Source: Bradyrhizobium australiense
GTDB lineage: Bacteria; Pseudomonadota; Alphaproteobacteria; Rhizobiales; Xanthobacteraceae
Reading direction: 5' to 3'
NCBI RefSeq assembly: GCF_013114825.1
Contig: NZ_JAAVLX010000002.1
Location: forward strand, 675,624-739,623
Length of the DNA stretch: 64,000 nucleotides
In this document: one piece after another, positions 7,917-16,939 of the stretch
How the letters are laid out: each line of letters opens with the position of its first letter
Numbering within the stretch: position 1 is the first letter of the stretch
Translations under genes and position numbers: made by a program
Notes under the pieces: model-generated
What the model saw: only the letters and a program-made list of their open reading frames with translations
Told to the model about the DNA's origin: nothing
Database searches by the model: none

Positions 7917-8775
7917 GCAGCAAGTGTCCGCCACCCCTCCAGATCTCAAGGGACGCGCAACGTCGACAGCCGCCGGCATTCCCGGCGTCAAGCACGTCAT
8001 CGCGGTCGCCTCCGGCAAGGGCGGCGTCGGAAAGTCCACCACCTCCTGCAACCTCGCGCTCGGCTTCGCCGCGCTCGGACTGAAAACCGGCATTCTCGAC
8101 GCCGACATCTACGGCCCGTCGCAACAAAAACTGTTCGGGCTGCGCGGCAAGCCACGCCAGCTCGGCCCGCGCATGCTGGAGCCGTTGGAACGCTTCGGCG
8201 TCAAGGTGATGTCGATCGGCTTTCTGGTCGAGGAAGACAGCGCCATGATCTGGCGCGGGCCGATGGTGATCTCGGCGATCACGCAGATGCTGCGCGAGGT
8301 CGCGTGGGACGATCTCGATATACTCGTCGTCGATCTGCCGCCCGGCACCGGCGATGCGCAGCTCACCATGGCGCAACAGGCGCCGCTTGCGGGCGCGGTC
8401 ATCGTCTCGACGCCTCAGGATATCGCCCTGATCGACGCGCGGCGCGGCATCGCGATGTTTCAGAAGGTGAGCATTCCGATCCTTGGCCTGATCGAGAATA
8501 TGTCGAGCTTCTGCTGCCCGACCTGCAACCATGTCACGCCGATCTTCGGTCACGGTGGCGCGCGGAGCGAGGCGGAACGCCGCGGCATTCCCTATCTCGG
8601 CGAAATCCCGCTCGATATCCAGATCCGCCAGACCTCCGACGAGGGCCGCCCGATCGTCGCCGTCGCGCCCGACGGCGTCCATGCGAAGCATTATGTGAAA
8701 ATTGCGCATGAAATCTGGACCGCGATCGTCACCGGCGCGGCACACCGGCCGCCGCCGCGCATCGTCATCGAGTAG
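7906..8775 (+). CDS. Mrp/ApbC/NBP35-type P-loop ATPase, Fe-S cluster carrier
   Basis: A 289-residue ATPase with deviant Walker A SGKGGVGKST (about 37-45), a DADIYGPS motif, VDLPPGTGD and the C-terminal cysteine pair in FCCPTCNH, all hallmarks of ApbC/Nbp35 scaffold or carrier proteins for [4Fe-4S] clusters. The likely start is TTG at 7906 with AGAAGGA upstream, inside the end of the [4Fe-4S]-protein gene; a GTG at 7924 is the alternative. Overlap with a cluster-rich protein suggests it loads clusters into that partner or into FDH (inference). Confidence 0.88.
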   Translation: MDREQQVSATPPDLKGRATSTAAGIPGVKHVIAVASGKGGVGKSTTSCNLALGFAALGLKTGILDADIYGPSQQKLFGLRGKPRQLGPRMLEPLERFGVKVMSIGFLVEEDSAMIWRGPMVISAITQMLREVAWDDLDILVVDLPPGTGDAQLTMAQQAPLAGAVIVSTPQDIALIDARRGIAMFQKVSIPILGLIENMSSFCCPTCNHVTPIFGHGGARSEAERRGIPYLGEIPLDIQIRQTSDEGRPIVAVAPDGVHAKHYVKIAHEIWTAIVTGAAHRPPPRIVIE

Positions 8776-8790
8776 CCGCCGCGCAGTAAC

Positions 8791-9045
8791 TCACGGGCTC
8801 ATGAAGACCGGATTGATCGGCCCTGCTCCGTCGGCAAGACCGAGTGCTCGGAATTCATCCCGGTGCAGATCGATCACAAGGATCGACAGGATCAAGGAAA
8901 GAGCGGCAGCGACGTAAATCAGAAGTGGCGATGCCGACCTGTTGGCCGCATCGCGCGGCGCAGCCGTCCGCTCTCGGGAATAGCTCCAGAATGGAGCCAG
9001 TGGAGCCCGCAAAGCTGAGAGCATTCGGACCGTTCTGCGTTGCAT
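8791..9045 (-). CDS. Small single-span membrane protein, hypothetical
   Basis: An 84-residue frame with a basic N-terminus and one strong transmembrane segment (LLIYVAAALSLILSILVI, about residues 41-58), followed by a short acidic tail. It is convergent with the Mrp gene. The start is uncertain: a weak AGGG precedes 9045 and a second ATG lies seven codons in. No family recognised. The membrane-span character makes it more credible than the surrounding short frames. Confidence 0.4.
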   Translation of the reverse strand: MQRRTVRMLSALRAPLAPFWSYSRERTAAPRDAANRSASPLLIYVAAALSLILSILVIDLHRDEFRALGLADGAGPINPVFMSP

Positions 9046-9146
9046 CGCGCCCTGAGCCTAGATCGGCCCATGGCCAATGTCGAGATTTGGGCAACAGGAA
9101 ATCGTACCACACCTGCAAGCAGCCGTGGCACGAGCCGATGTGTGAG

Positions 9147-10172
9147 CTAACGCGCCTCTTCAAAACCGCCAAGCACAGCAGTGAGATTGGCCCCAAGAAT
9201 CTCCGAGAGATAACCGCCCTCCTGAACGAAAACGGTCGGCAGGCCCAATCGCGCGATCGCGGCGCCAATTCGCCGGAAGCCATTGGTCGTCACCGCAAGG
9301 CCCGCGAGCGGATCGTGCTCCGAAGCATCGAGACCGAGCGCCACCACCAGCGCGCCGGGCGCAAACGCGCGGATGGTTTTTTCCGCCTCGCCGATGGCCT
9401 CTATATAGTCGTCGTCCCCGGTGCCCTTCGGCAATGGGATGTTCAGATTGGCGCCAAGGCCAGGTCCGGCACCGCGCTCATGCGCATATCCCCAGACGAA
9501 CGGATTGAAGAAGACGGGATCGGCATGGATCGAAACGGTGAGAACGTCGGGCCGTTCGTAGAAGATGCCCTGCGTGCCGTTGCCATGGTGCACGTCGACA
9601 TCGAGAACAGCGACCCGCTCGTGCTTCAGCTTAAGTTGAGCCGCCGCGACTGCGCTGTTGTTAAGAAAGCAGAATCCGCTCGCGAGATCGCGATAGGCGT
9701 GATGACCGGGCGGCCGGCAGAGCGCGTAAGTCGCATCTTCGCCGTCCATGACGAGCTGGGCGGCGGTTGCGGCAACATCGGTCGCCGCACAGGCCGCAGC
9801 CCAGGTGCCGGGGCCGATCGGGCACGATGTATCGATCGTGTGCCAACCGAGGCGGCCGACGATGTGAGTCGGATACGTGCCAGCGTTACGCACCGGGTGG
9901 ACGTTGGCAATCATCTCGGGACCGGCATCGCCGAGCGCGATCCAGGCGTCCCAGGCTTCCTCGAGGAAACGAAGGTATTCGGGGCTATGCACCCGCGCGC
10001 GCGGCCCCTGACCGAACACCGTCGGCTCGACGAGCGAATGCTTGCCGGCCTTCAGCCCCGCAAGCAACCGGTCGGCGCGTTCGGGCTGCTCGGTGGTGCG
10101 CTTGACGAGGCCGCGCACCAGGAAGAATTGCGGATCGTGGCTTCGATGCAGTTCGGTATAGACGGCCTTCAC
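9147..10172 (-). CDS. Histone-deacetylase-family enzyme, acetylpolyamine amidohydrolase-like
   Basis: A 341-residue zinc hydrolase of the arginase/deacetylase superfamily. It shows the charge-relay pair PPGHH (His157/His158), the metal-binding DVDVHHGNGTQ (Asp193, His195) and GLDASEHDPL for the third ligand. Length and the N-terminal SHDPQFF region fit bacterial acetylpolyamine amidohydrolases, which remove acetyl groups from acetylputrescine-type amines. It overlaps the gntR stop by 4 nt, so the two are co-transcribed. Next to an oligopeptide-type importer, it may act on an imported N-acyl amine; the substrate is inferred only. Confidence 0.85.
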   Translation of the reverse strand: MKAVYTELHRSHDPQFFLVRGLVKRTTEQPERADRLLAGLKAGKHSLVEPTVFGQGPRARVHSPEYLRFLEEAWDAWIALGDAGPEMIANVHPVRNAGTYPTHIVGRLGWHTIDTSCPIGPGTWAAACAATDVAATAAQLVMDGEDATYALCRPPGHHAYRDLASGFCFLNNSAVAAAQLKLKHERVAVLDVDVHHGNGTQGIFYERPDVLTVSIHADPVFFNPFVWGYAHERGAGPGLGANLNIPLPKGTGDDDYIEAIGEAEKTIRAFAPGALVVALGLDASEHDPLAGLAVTTNGFRRIGAAIARLGLPTVFVQEGGYLSEILGANLTAVLGGFEEAR

Positions 10173-10918
10173 ACGGTAACTCCGTTGGCTGGATCCAGAA
10201 TCAGGCCCGGCGGTACGCCGGCATCGCTGACCGGCGGCGCGAGTTCGCGGACCAGCTTGCCGACTTCCCGCCAGGCGTGACCGATATGATAATCGACATG
10301 TGCGGTGATGCGCTCGGGATGCCCGGCTTCGATGGCGGCCAGCAGCGGCTCGTGCGTCCGGGCGATCTCGTGCGGATCGTCGTACAGGCGGCCGATCAGC
10401 CCGATCACCATGCGCAACTCCGCTGCCAGGTCATCGAACAACCGCAGCAAGCGCCGGTTATCCGCAATCTCAAAGATCAGCCGGTGAAAGCGATAGTCCT
10501 CTTCGACCTGCCGGGCGGGATCGTCGAGATCGGCGGTCCGGTGCAGAACGTCGATTTGCCGCCGTAACGCGTCGCGCGATTCCGTCGTCAGCTTGCGCGC
10601 CGCCAGTACGCTGGCGTGCCGTTCGATGCAAAGCCGTAAATCGTAGATCTCGTCGATATTCTTGATTTCGAGCTTGCGCACGAAAAAGCCGCGGCGCGGT
10701 CGCGCCACCAGCAGCCCCTGTTTCTCCAATAGCCGCGCCGCCTCCCGCACCGGTGCGCGGCTGATGCCCAATTCGCGGGCAATCCCCGCTTCCACCACTT
10801 TCGACCCCGGCGGCAGGCGCCCCTGAACGACCGCCTGGGTCAGGATGCGAGCGACCTGGCCGACCAGATCACTGTCCGCAAGTGCCGGTAATCCAACAGG
10901 AAGAGACATAGGTCGCAT
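10169..10918 (-). CDS. GntR-family transcriptional regulator, FCD subfamily
   Basis: A 249-residue regulator. The N-terminal winged helix contains the GntR signature ELGISRAPVREAARLLEKQG (about 49-68); the C-terminal helical FCD domain carries conserved His and Asp/Arg positions (ERHASVLAAR, DYRFHRLIF, HEPLLAAIEAG) typical of metal- or acid-sensing members. It is transcribed away from the class II aldolase/ABC transporter genes across a 118-bp gap and most likely controls both directions. Effector unknown; a hydroxyacid or sugar acid is typical. Confidence 0.88.
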   Translation of the reverse strand: MRPMSLPVGLPALADSDLVGQVARILTQAVVQGRLPPGSKVVEAGIARELGISRAPVREAARLLEKQGLLVARPRRGFFVRKLEIKNIDEIYDLRLCIERHASVLAARKLTTESRDALRRQIDVLHRTADLDDPARQVEEDYRFHRLIFEIADNRRLLRLFDDLAAELRMVIGLIGRLYDDPHEIARTHEPLLAAIEAGHPERITAHVDYHIGHAWREVGKLVRELAPPVSDAGVPPGLILDPANGVTV

Positions 10919-10962
10919 TGGCTAAACCCGCGTCAATCTGCGTATATTTTTTAATCGTCGAT

Positions 10963-10970
10963 TGTCGACA
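10963..10970. promoter_or_regulatory. TGTCGACA palindrome in gntR/aldolase divergent promoter, candidate operator
   Basis: An 8-bp perfect palindrome with a second GTCGA just upstream, in the AT-richer 118-bp gap between the divergent gntR and aldolase genes. A candidate site for the adjacent FCD-type GntR protein. Short, so chance occurrence cannot be excluded. Confidence 0.3.
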
Positions 10971-11036
10971 GTTTAGTCTTGCCCTAATGCTGTGCCGCAC
11001 GCAAGCTGAAAACGTTGAACGTGGACAAAGGCGGAA

Positions 11037-11825
11037 ATGACCAACGCAGCTCAAAACACCGCAAAGGCATGGCCTGCGGTGGAAGACCAGACACTCCAAA
11101 TCCGGATCGACCTCGCGGCGGCCTACCGGCTGATTCACCGGCTTGGTCTCGACGACAGCATCTACACCCACATCTCCGTCCGCCTTCCGGGCCGGAACGA
11201 CCGTTTCCTCATCAATCCCTATGGGCTGCGTTTCGATGAAGTCACGGCTTCCAACCTGGTGACGGTCGACCTCGACGGGCACGTGATTGACGACCCGATG
11301 GGGCTCGGCATCAATCCGGCCGGCTTCACCATTCACAGCGCGATCCATGCCGCGCGGCATGATGCGATCTGTGTTCTGCACACGCACACGGTCGCCGGCA
11401 TCGCCGTCGCCTGTCAGAAGCAAGGGCTGCTGCCGCTCAATCAATGGTCGCTGCAGTTTACCGACTGCCTCGCCTACCACGACTACGAAGGCATCGCGCT
11501 CGATCTCGATGAACGCGCGCGCCTGGTCGCCGATCTCGGCGACAAGTTCGTGATGGTGCTGCGCAACCACGGCATGCTGACCTGCGGGCGCTCCGTCGCC
11601 GAAGCCTTCAAGCTGATGCACAACCTGGAACGCTCCTGCCGCGCCCAACTCGCCGTGCAATCGTCTGGCGCCCAGACTATCCCGCTGTCAGACGCCGTGG
11701 CCCGCAAGACCGCCGGCCAATACGCCAGCTTCTACGACGCGATCGAACTGGGCGGCGTGCCCGACAGCGAATGGGCTGCCTTCAAGCGGATGCTCGAGCG
11801 GACGGATCCCGACTTTGCGAACTGA
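11037..11825 (+). CDS. Class II aldolase/adducin family protein
   Basis: A 262-residue protein of the zinc-dependent class II aldolase family (fuculose-phosphate aldolase, ribulose-phosphate epimerase and decarboxylase relatives). Metal-binding histidines are visible in LHTHTVAG (His115, His117) and RNHGML. It lacks a recognisable sugar-phosphate signature that would fix the substrate; relatives near FCD regulators often act on small hydroxyacids. It is the first gene after the divergent promoter and 52 bp before the ABC substrate-binding gene. Confidence 0.85.
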   Translation: MTNAAQNTAKAWPAVEDQTLQIRIDLAAAYRLIHRLGLDDSIYTHISVRLPGRNDRFLINPYGLRFDEVTASNLVTVDLDGHVIDDPMGLGINPAGFTIHSAIHAARHDAICVLHTHTVAGIAVACQKQGLLPLNQWSLQFTDCLAYHDYEGIALDLDERARLVADLGDKFVMVLRNHGMLTCGRSVAEAFKLMHNLERSCRAQLAVQSSGAQTIPLSDAVARKTAGQYASFYDAIELGGVPDSEWAAFKRMLERTDPDFAN

Positions 11826-11877
11826 CAACGCGCCAATTTGAGAGCGCCGAAGTCCCTTTTCTTTAACGAGGTATGCG

Positions 11878-13431
11878 ATGTCCAAGCGTAAGATTTTGAT
11901 GAGCCTCGCCACGATGTGTGTCTTGAGCACCGCGGCAGTGGCCGAAGGGCCGAAGCCAGGCGGCGTGGTCAATGCCGTCATTCAGCCGGAGCCTCCCAGC
12001 CTGATGATGGGTCTGGTGCAGAATGGCCCGACGCAGATGGTGGCCGGCAATATCTATGAAGGCCTGCTGCGCTACAGCCCCAAGCTCGATCCCCTCCCCG
12101 GCCTCGCCGAGACCTGGTCAGTCAGCGAGGACGGCAGGGTCTACACGTTTAAACTCGTCAAGGGCGTGACCTGGCATGACGGCAAGCCGTTCACCTCAGC
12201 CGACGTCCTGTTCTCGATCGAATTCCTGAAGCAGACCCATGCGCGCGCCCGCGGCAATCTCGTGCAGCTCGACAAGGTCGAAGCGCCGGATGAGTCGACC
12301 GTTGTCTTCACGCTGAAGCAGCCCTTCGGCCCCTTCATCGGCATCTTCGAAGTCGGCTCGCTGCCGATGATTCCGAAACACATTTACGAAGGCACCAATT
12401 TCAAGACCAATCCGGCCAACAACACGCCTGTTGGCACCGGCCCCTTCATGTTCAAGGAATGGCAGAAGGGCTCGTTCATCCGCCTGGTCAAGAATCCGAA
12501 CTACCACGTCAAGGGCAAGCCGAATATCGACGAGATCTATTGGAACGTCATCCCCGACGCGGCCGCGCGGTCGGTTGCGTACGAGACCGGCAAGGTCGAC
12601 GTGCTGCCCGGCGGCTCGGTGGAAAATTTCGACGTGCCGCGCTTGAGCAAACTCAAGAACACCTGCGTCACCGGCGCAGGCTGGGAATTCTTCAGCCCGC
12701 ATTCCTGGCTCTGGCTCAACAACCGCTCAGGTCCGACCGCCAACAAGAAATTCCGTCAGGCGCTGATGTTCGCGATCGACCGCAATATGGCAAAGGACGT
12801 GGTCTGGAACGGCCTCGGCAAGGTCGCGACCGGTCCGTCCGGCTCGGCCATCAAGTACTATACCAGCGCGGTGCCGAAATACGATTACGATCCGGCCAAG
12901 GCGAAGGCCCTGCTCAAGGAAGCCGGCTATAACGGCGAGAAAGTCCGCATGCTGCCGCTGCCCTATGGCGAGACCTGGCAGCGCTGGGCCGAAATGGTTC
13001 GCCAGAACCTTCAGGACGTCGGGATCAATGTCGAGATGATCGCGACCGATGTCCCCGGCTGGAACCAGAAGGTTTCCGAGTGGGACTACGACATCGCCTT
13101 TACCTATCTCTATCAGTACGGTGATCCCGCGCTCGGCGTCGGCCGCAACTATGTCTCCAGCCAGATCGCCAAGGGCTCGCCGTTCAACAACGTCGAAGGC
13201 TATTCGAATTCCGAGATCGACAAGCTGTTCGCCGATGGCGCGGTCGCCTTCCCCGACTCTGCACGCGAAGAGATCTACGCCAAGGCGCAGAAGATTCTGG
13301 TCGAGGACGTGCCTGTCGCGTGGATGCTCGAACTGCAATTCCCGACGATCACCCGCTGCAGCGTCAAGAACCTGATCACGACCGGCATCGGTGTGAACGA
13401 CGGTTTCCGCGACGCCTGGATCGAGAAGTAA
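11878..13431 (+). CDS. ABC transporter substrate-binding protein, family 5 (Dpp/Opp type)
   Basis: A 517-residue periplasmic binding protein with a cleavable signal (about residues 1-22 ending AVAEG) and the family-5 features: LAETWSVSEDGRVYTFKL, VTWHDGKPFTSADV, NTPVGTGPF and the FRQALMFAIDR helix. Members bind peptides, opines, nickel or other cationic compounds. An RBS-like AACGAGG precedes the ATG. It is followed in order by two permeases and a fused ATPase, forming a complete importer; the ligand is not readable from sequence. Confidence 0.92.
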   Translation: MSKRKILMSLATMCVLSTAAVAEGPKPGGVVNAVIQPEPPSLMMGLVQNGPTQMVAGNIYEGLLRYSPKLDPLPGLAETWSVSEDGRVYTFKLVKGVTWHDGKPFTSADVLFSIEFLKQTHARARGNLVQLDKVEAPDESTVVFTLKQPFGPFIGIFEVGSLPMIPKHIYEGTNFKTNPANNTPVGTGPFMFKEWQKGSFIRLVKNPNYHVKGKPNIDEIYWNVIPDAAARSVAYETGKVDVLPGGSVENFDVPRLSKLKNTCVTGAGWEFFSPHSWLWLNNRSGPTANKKFRQALMFAIDRNMAKDVVWNGLGKVATGPSGSAIKYYTSAVPKYDYDPAKAKALLKEAGYNGEKVRMLPLPYGETWQRWAEMVRQNLQDVGINVEMIATDVPGWNQKVSEWDYDIAFTYLYQYGDPALGVGRNYVSSQIAKGSPFNNVEGYSNSEIDKLFADGAVAFPDSAREEIYAKAQKILVEDVPVAWMLELQFPTITRCSVKNLITTGIGVNDGFRDAWIEK

Positions 13432-13504
13432 TCCCGCCACTCGCCGGGCGCCAGGCCTCAGGTCTGACGCCCGGATACCGCGTCTCCAACGGAAGCGACA
13501 GCCC

Positions 13505-14476
13505 ATGATCTCCTTCATCGCCCAGCGGATCGCGAAGGCCATCATCGTCCTTCTCGCCCTCGTCGTTCTCAACTTCTTCCTGATCCGGATGGCGCCCGGC
13601 GATCCGGCGGTGGTGATGGCGGGCGAAGCCGGCGCGGGCGACCAGCTCTTCATCGTCCAGTTGCGCGAGAAGTTCGGCCTCGACCAACCGCTGCCGGTGC
13701 AACTGTTTCTCTATGTCAAAGGCATTCTCAGCCTCGATCTCGGATTCTCGTTTCGCCAGCAGATGCCAGTCTCGACGCTGATCCTGCAACGGCTGCCGGC
13801 AACGCTGCTGCTGACGGGGACCGCGTTCGCGATCTCGCTCGCCTTCGGCATCCTGTTCGGCGCATTGGCGGCGCGCTTTGCCGGCACCTGGGCCGACACC
13901 GCGATCACGGTGGCGGCACTGATCTTCTATGCGACGCCGCTGTTCTGGGTCGCGCTGATGGCGATCCTGCTGTTTTCGGTGGCGATGGATTGGCTGCCGA
14001 GTTTTGGCTACGAGACCGTCGGTGCAGGCTATACCGGCCTTACGCATGTGTTCGATGTCGCCGCCCATCTGATCCTGCCGGCGACGACCATCGGCCTGTT
14101 TTTCATGGCGACCTATGCCCGCATGACCCGCGCCTCGATGCTCGAGGTCGGCAGGCTCGATTTCGTCAAGACTGCGCGGGCCAAGGGCCTGTCCGACACC
14201 GTGATCCAGCGCCGTCATGTGCTGCGCAACGCGCTGTTGCCGGTAGTCACGCTCGCCGGCCTGCAGGCCGGCACGCTGGTCGGCGGTGCGGTGCTGACCG
14301 AGACCGTGTTCGCCTGGCCCGGCATCGGCCGCCTGATGTACGAGGCGCTGCTGCAGCGCGATTACAATCTGCTGCTCGGCGTCTTCGTCGTGTGCTCGGC
14401 GATGGTGCTGGCCTTCAACCTGATCACGGACCTCGTCTATCGCTCCGTCGATCCCCGCATCGAGTTTGCCGCATGA
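13505..14476 (+). CDS. ABC transporter permease, DppB type
   Basis: A 323-residue inner-membrane permease with about six spans and the EAA loop near residues 220-240 (KTARAKGLSDTVIQRRHVLRNAL split over this span). The N-terminal IRMAPGDPAVVMAGE is typical of DppB/OppB. Its TGA overlaps the next gene's ATG (ATGA), coupling the two permeases. It pairs with the 14473-15312 product in the membrane and with the preceding binding protein. Confidence 0.93.
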   Translation: MISFIAQRIAKAIIVLLALVVLNFFLIRMAPGDPAVVMAGEAGAGDQLFIVQLREKFGLDQPLPVQLFLYVKGILSLDLGFSFRQQMPVSTLILQRLPATLLLTGTAFAISLAFGILFGALAARFAGTWADTAITVAALIFYATPLFWVALMAILLFSVAMDWLPSFGYETVGAGYTGLTHVFDVAAHLILPATTIGLFFMATYARMTRASMLEVGRLDFVKTARAKGLSDTVIQRRHVLRNALLPVVTLAGLQAGTLVGGAVLTETVFAWPGIGRLMYEALLQRDYNLLLGVFVVCSAMVLAFNLITDLVYRSVDPRIEFAA

Positions 14477-15312
14477 GACAGGTTTGGCGAGTGCTGTTGC
14501 GCAACCCCGGCGGCATGATCGGCATCGCGATCCTCATCGTTGCGGTGACTGTCGCCCTGATTGGCCCGTTGCTGTTTCCGACCTCCCCCTGGCGCATGGT
14601 GCAGCGGCCTTTCCTGCCGCCGTTCACGCTTGCCGGCTTTCCGCTCGGCACCGACGCGCTCGGCCGCGACGTCATGGCCGGCATCATCTACGGCGCGCGC
14701 GTCTCGCTGCTGGTCGGCCTCATTTCGACGTTGGCCTCGCTCGCGGTCGGCATACCGCTCGGTGCGGTGGCCGGGTATTTCGGCGGCAGGATCGACGATG
14801 CCCTGATGCGCTTCACCGAGTTCTTCCAGACCGTTCCGAGCTTTGCGCTGGCGATCGTCCTTGTCGCCATCATGCAACCGTCCATCGTCTCGATCGTTTC
14901 AGCCATCGCCATCGTGAGTTGGCCGCCGGTAGCGCGGCTGGTGCGCGGCGAAGTGCTGTCGTTGCGCACGCGCGAATACGTCCAGGCCGCCGTCGTTACC
15001 GGCCAAACCAATTGGTGGATCATCTGGCGCGAGATCCTGCCGAATGCGCTCTCTCCCGTCATTGTGCTGGCCTCGCTGATGGTTGCGACCGCCATCCTGC
15101 TGGAATCCTCGCTCTCCTTTCTCGGCCTCGGCGATCCCAACCTGATGTCGTGGGGCTACATGGTCGGTGCCGGCCGCACTGTCATACGCCAAGCCTGGTG
15201 GATCACAGTATTTCCGGGCATCGCCATTCTCGTTTCGGTGCTGGCGCTGAACCTGATCGGCGAAGGCCTCAACGACGCGCTCAATCCGCGCCTCGCCAAA
15301 GGGGGGCGCTGA
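14473..15312 (+). CDS. ABC transporter permease, DppC type
   Basis: A 279-residue permease starting MRQVWRVLLRNPGG; the ATG overlaps the DppB-type stop. It has five to six spans, the LGTDALGRDV motif characteristic of DppC/OppC (about residues 57-66), and an EAA loop around YVQAAVVTGQ with ILPNALSPVIV. The frame stays open far upstream but that part is a shadow of the previous gene. It ends 2 nt before the ATPase gene. Confidence 0.93.
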   Translation: MRQVWRVLLRNPGGMIGIAILIVAVTVALIGPLLFPTSPWRMVQRPFLPPFTLAGFPLGTDALGRDVMAGIIYGARVSLLVGLISTLASLAVGIPLGAVAGYFGGRIDDALMRFTEFFQTVPSFALAIVLVAIMQPSIVSIVSAIAIVSWPPVARLVRGEVLSLRTREYVQAAVVTGQTNWWIIWREILPNALSPVIVLASLMVATAILLESSLSFLGLGDPNLMSWGYMVGAGRTVIRQAWWITVFPGIAILVSVLALNLIGEGLNDALNPRLAKGGR

Positions 15313-15314
15313 GC

Positions 15315-16922
15315 ATGACCGTCGCCATCAAGAACCTGAAACTGGCGCTGCCGCCCGGCGGCGACCGCGCTTACGCAGTGGATGATGTCTCGTTCGAACT
15401 ATCAGCCGGCAAAATCCTGTGCGTGGTCGGCGAATCCGGCTCCGGCAAGTCGATGTGCGCCCATGCGCTGATGGGCCTGCTACCGGAAACGGTGACGCCG
15501 GAATCCGGAGAGATTCGGTTCGAAGGAAAGAACGTGCTGGCGCTCAGCCCGACGGAATGGCTGGCGCTGCGCGGCCGCGACATTGCCATGGTGTTCCAGG
15601 AGCCGATGACCGCGCTAAATCCGCTGATGCGGATCGGCGACCAGATCGCCGAGATGTTCGAGGCGCATGGCCTATTGACGCCGAAGGAGCGCCGGCAAAA
15701 AGCCCTCGCTTTGATCCGCGAAGTCGGCCTGCCCGATCCCGAGCGCGCGGTGCGCGCCTATCCCCATCAGCTATCCGGCGGCCAGCGCCAGCGCGCCATG
15801 ATCGCGATGGCGCTGGCGCTCGAGCCGGCCGTGCTGGTGGCAGATGAGCCGACGACGGCGCTCGACGTCACGACGCAAGCGCAGATCCTCAAGCTGATCC
15901 GCGACCTGCAGCGCCGCCGCAATATGGCCGTCATGTTCATCACCCATGACTTTGGCGTCGTCGCCGAGATTGCCGATCGCGTGGTCGTGCTTCAGCACGG
16001 CAAGGTCGTCGAACAAGGCACCGCCGACGACGTGCTGCTCCGCGCGCAACATCCCTATACCCGCGCATTGCTGGCCGCCGTTCCAACCCTGCAGCCCCCG
16101 CAGCGGGTGTCCCTGCTCGACCGCAGCAAGGCGGTGGAAGTGATCGGCCTCGGCAAGACCTATGTTAGCGGCGGCGGATGGTTCCGCAGCGAGCGGCGCG
16201 TGCAAGCAGCAAAGGAAGTCAGCTTCGACATTTTTCGTGGCGAGACGCTCGGTCTGGTCGGCGAATCCGGTTCCGGAAAATCGTCCGTCGCGAGGCTCGT
16301 TATGCGCCTGATCGAACCAGATGCCGGCACTGTCCGCATCGGCGACGTCGACCTCACCAAGATCGGCGGAAAGGCGTTGCGCGAACAGCGCCGCCGCATC
16401 CAGATGGTGTTTCAGGACCCGTTCGCCTCGCTCAATCCGCGCCGGAAAGTCGGCCACATCATCACCGATGGGCCGATTGCGCACGGCGTCGATCCGGCGG
16501 CGGCACGCAAGCGCGCCGGCGAGTTGCTCAGCCTCGTCGGGCTGAATGCCGGCGCGATGGAGCGTTTCCCGCACGAATTCTCCGGCGGACAGCGACAGCG
16601 CATCGGAATCGCCCGCGCTCTGGCGCTCGATCCGGAAATCCTCGTCGCTGACGAAGCCGTCTCCGCGCTCGACGTGTCCGTTCAGGCGCAGGTTCTGGAC
16701 CTGCTCGAAGACTTGAAGGCCCGCCTTGGCCTGTCGATGCTGTTCATCACCCACGACCTGCGCGTGGCCGCGCAGATCTGCGACCGCATCGCCGTGATGC
16801 AGCACGGCACGATCGTCGAGCTAAAATCCGCATCGCTCCTGTTCGCGGCCCCCGAGCACGCTTACACCCGCGAGTTGCTCTCCGCCGTGCCCGGACAAAC
16901 GTCGTCATCCAAAGCTGCATGA
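15315..16922 (+). CDS. Fused dual-domain ABC transporter ATPase (DppD-DppF type)
   Basis: A 535-residue protein carrying two nucleotide-binding domains. Domain 1 has Walker A GESGSGKS near residue 38, signature LSGGQRQR and Walker B VLVADEPTTALD. Domain 2 repeats GESGSGKS near residue 320, FSGGQRQR and ILVADEAVSALD. Note Glu-Ala after the second Walker B, as in DppF-like proteins. Such fusions power Dpp/Opp-type importers; it completes the operon beginning at 11878. The start at 15315 lies just after the permease stop. Confidence 0.93.
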   Translation: MTVAIKNLKLALPPGGDRAYAVDDVSFELSAGKILCVVGESGSGKSMCAHALMGLLPETVTPESGEIRFEGKNVLALSPTEWLALRGRDIAMVFQEPMTALNPLMRIGDQIAEMFEAHGLLTPKERRQKALALIREVGLPDPERAVRAYPHQLSGGQRQRAMIAMALALEPAVLVADEPTTALDVTTQAQILKLIRDLQRRRNMAVMFITHDFGVVAEIADRVVVLQHGKVVEQGTADDVLLRAQHPYTRALLAAVPTLQPPQRVSLLDRSKAVEVIGLGKTYVSGGGWFRSERRVQAAKEVSFDIFRGETLGLVGESGSGKSSVARLVMRLIEPDAGTVRIGDVDLTKIGGKALREQRRRIQMVFQDPFASLNPRRKVGHIITDGPIAHGVDPAAARKRAGELLSLVGLNAGAMERFPHEFSGGQRQRIGIARALALDPEILVADEAVSALDVSVQAQVLDLLEDLKARLGLSMLFITHDLRVAAQICDRIAVMQHGTIVELKSASLLFAAPEHAYTRELLSAVPGQTSSSKAA

Positions 16923-16939
16923 GCAGGGCTGCTTGAACC

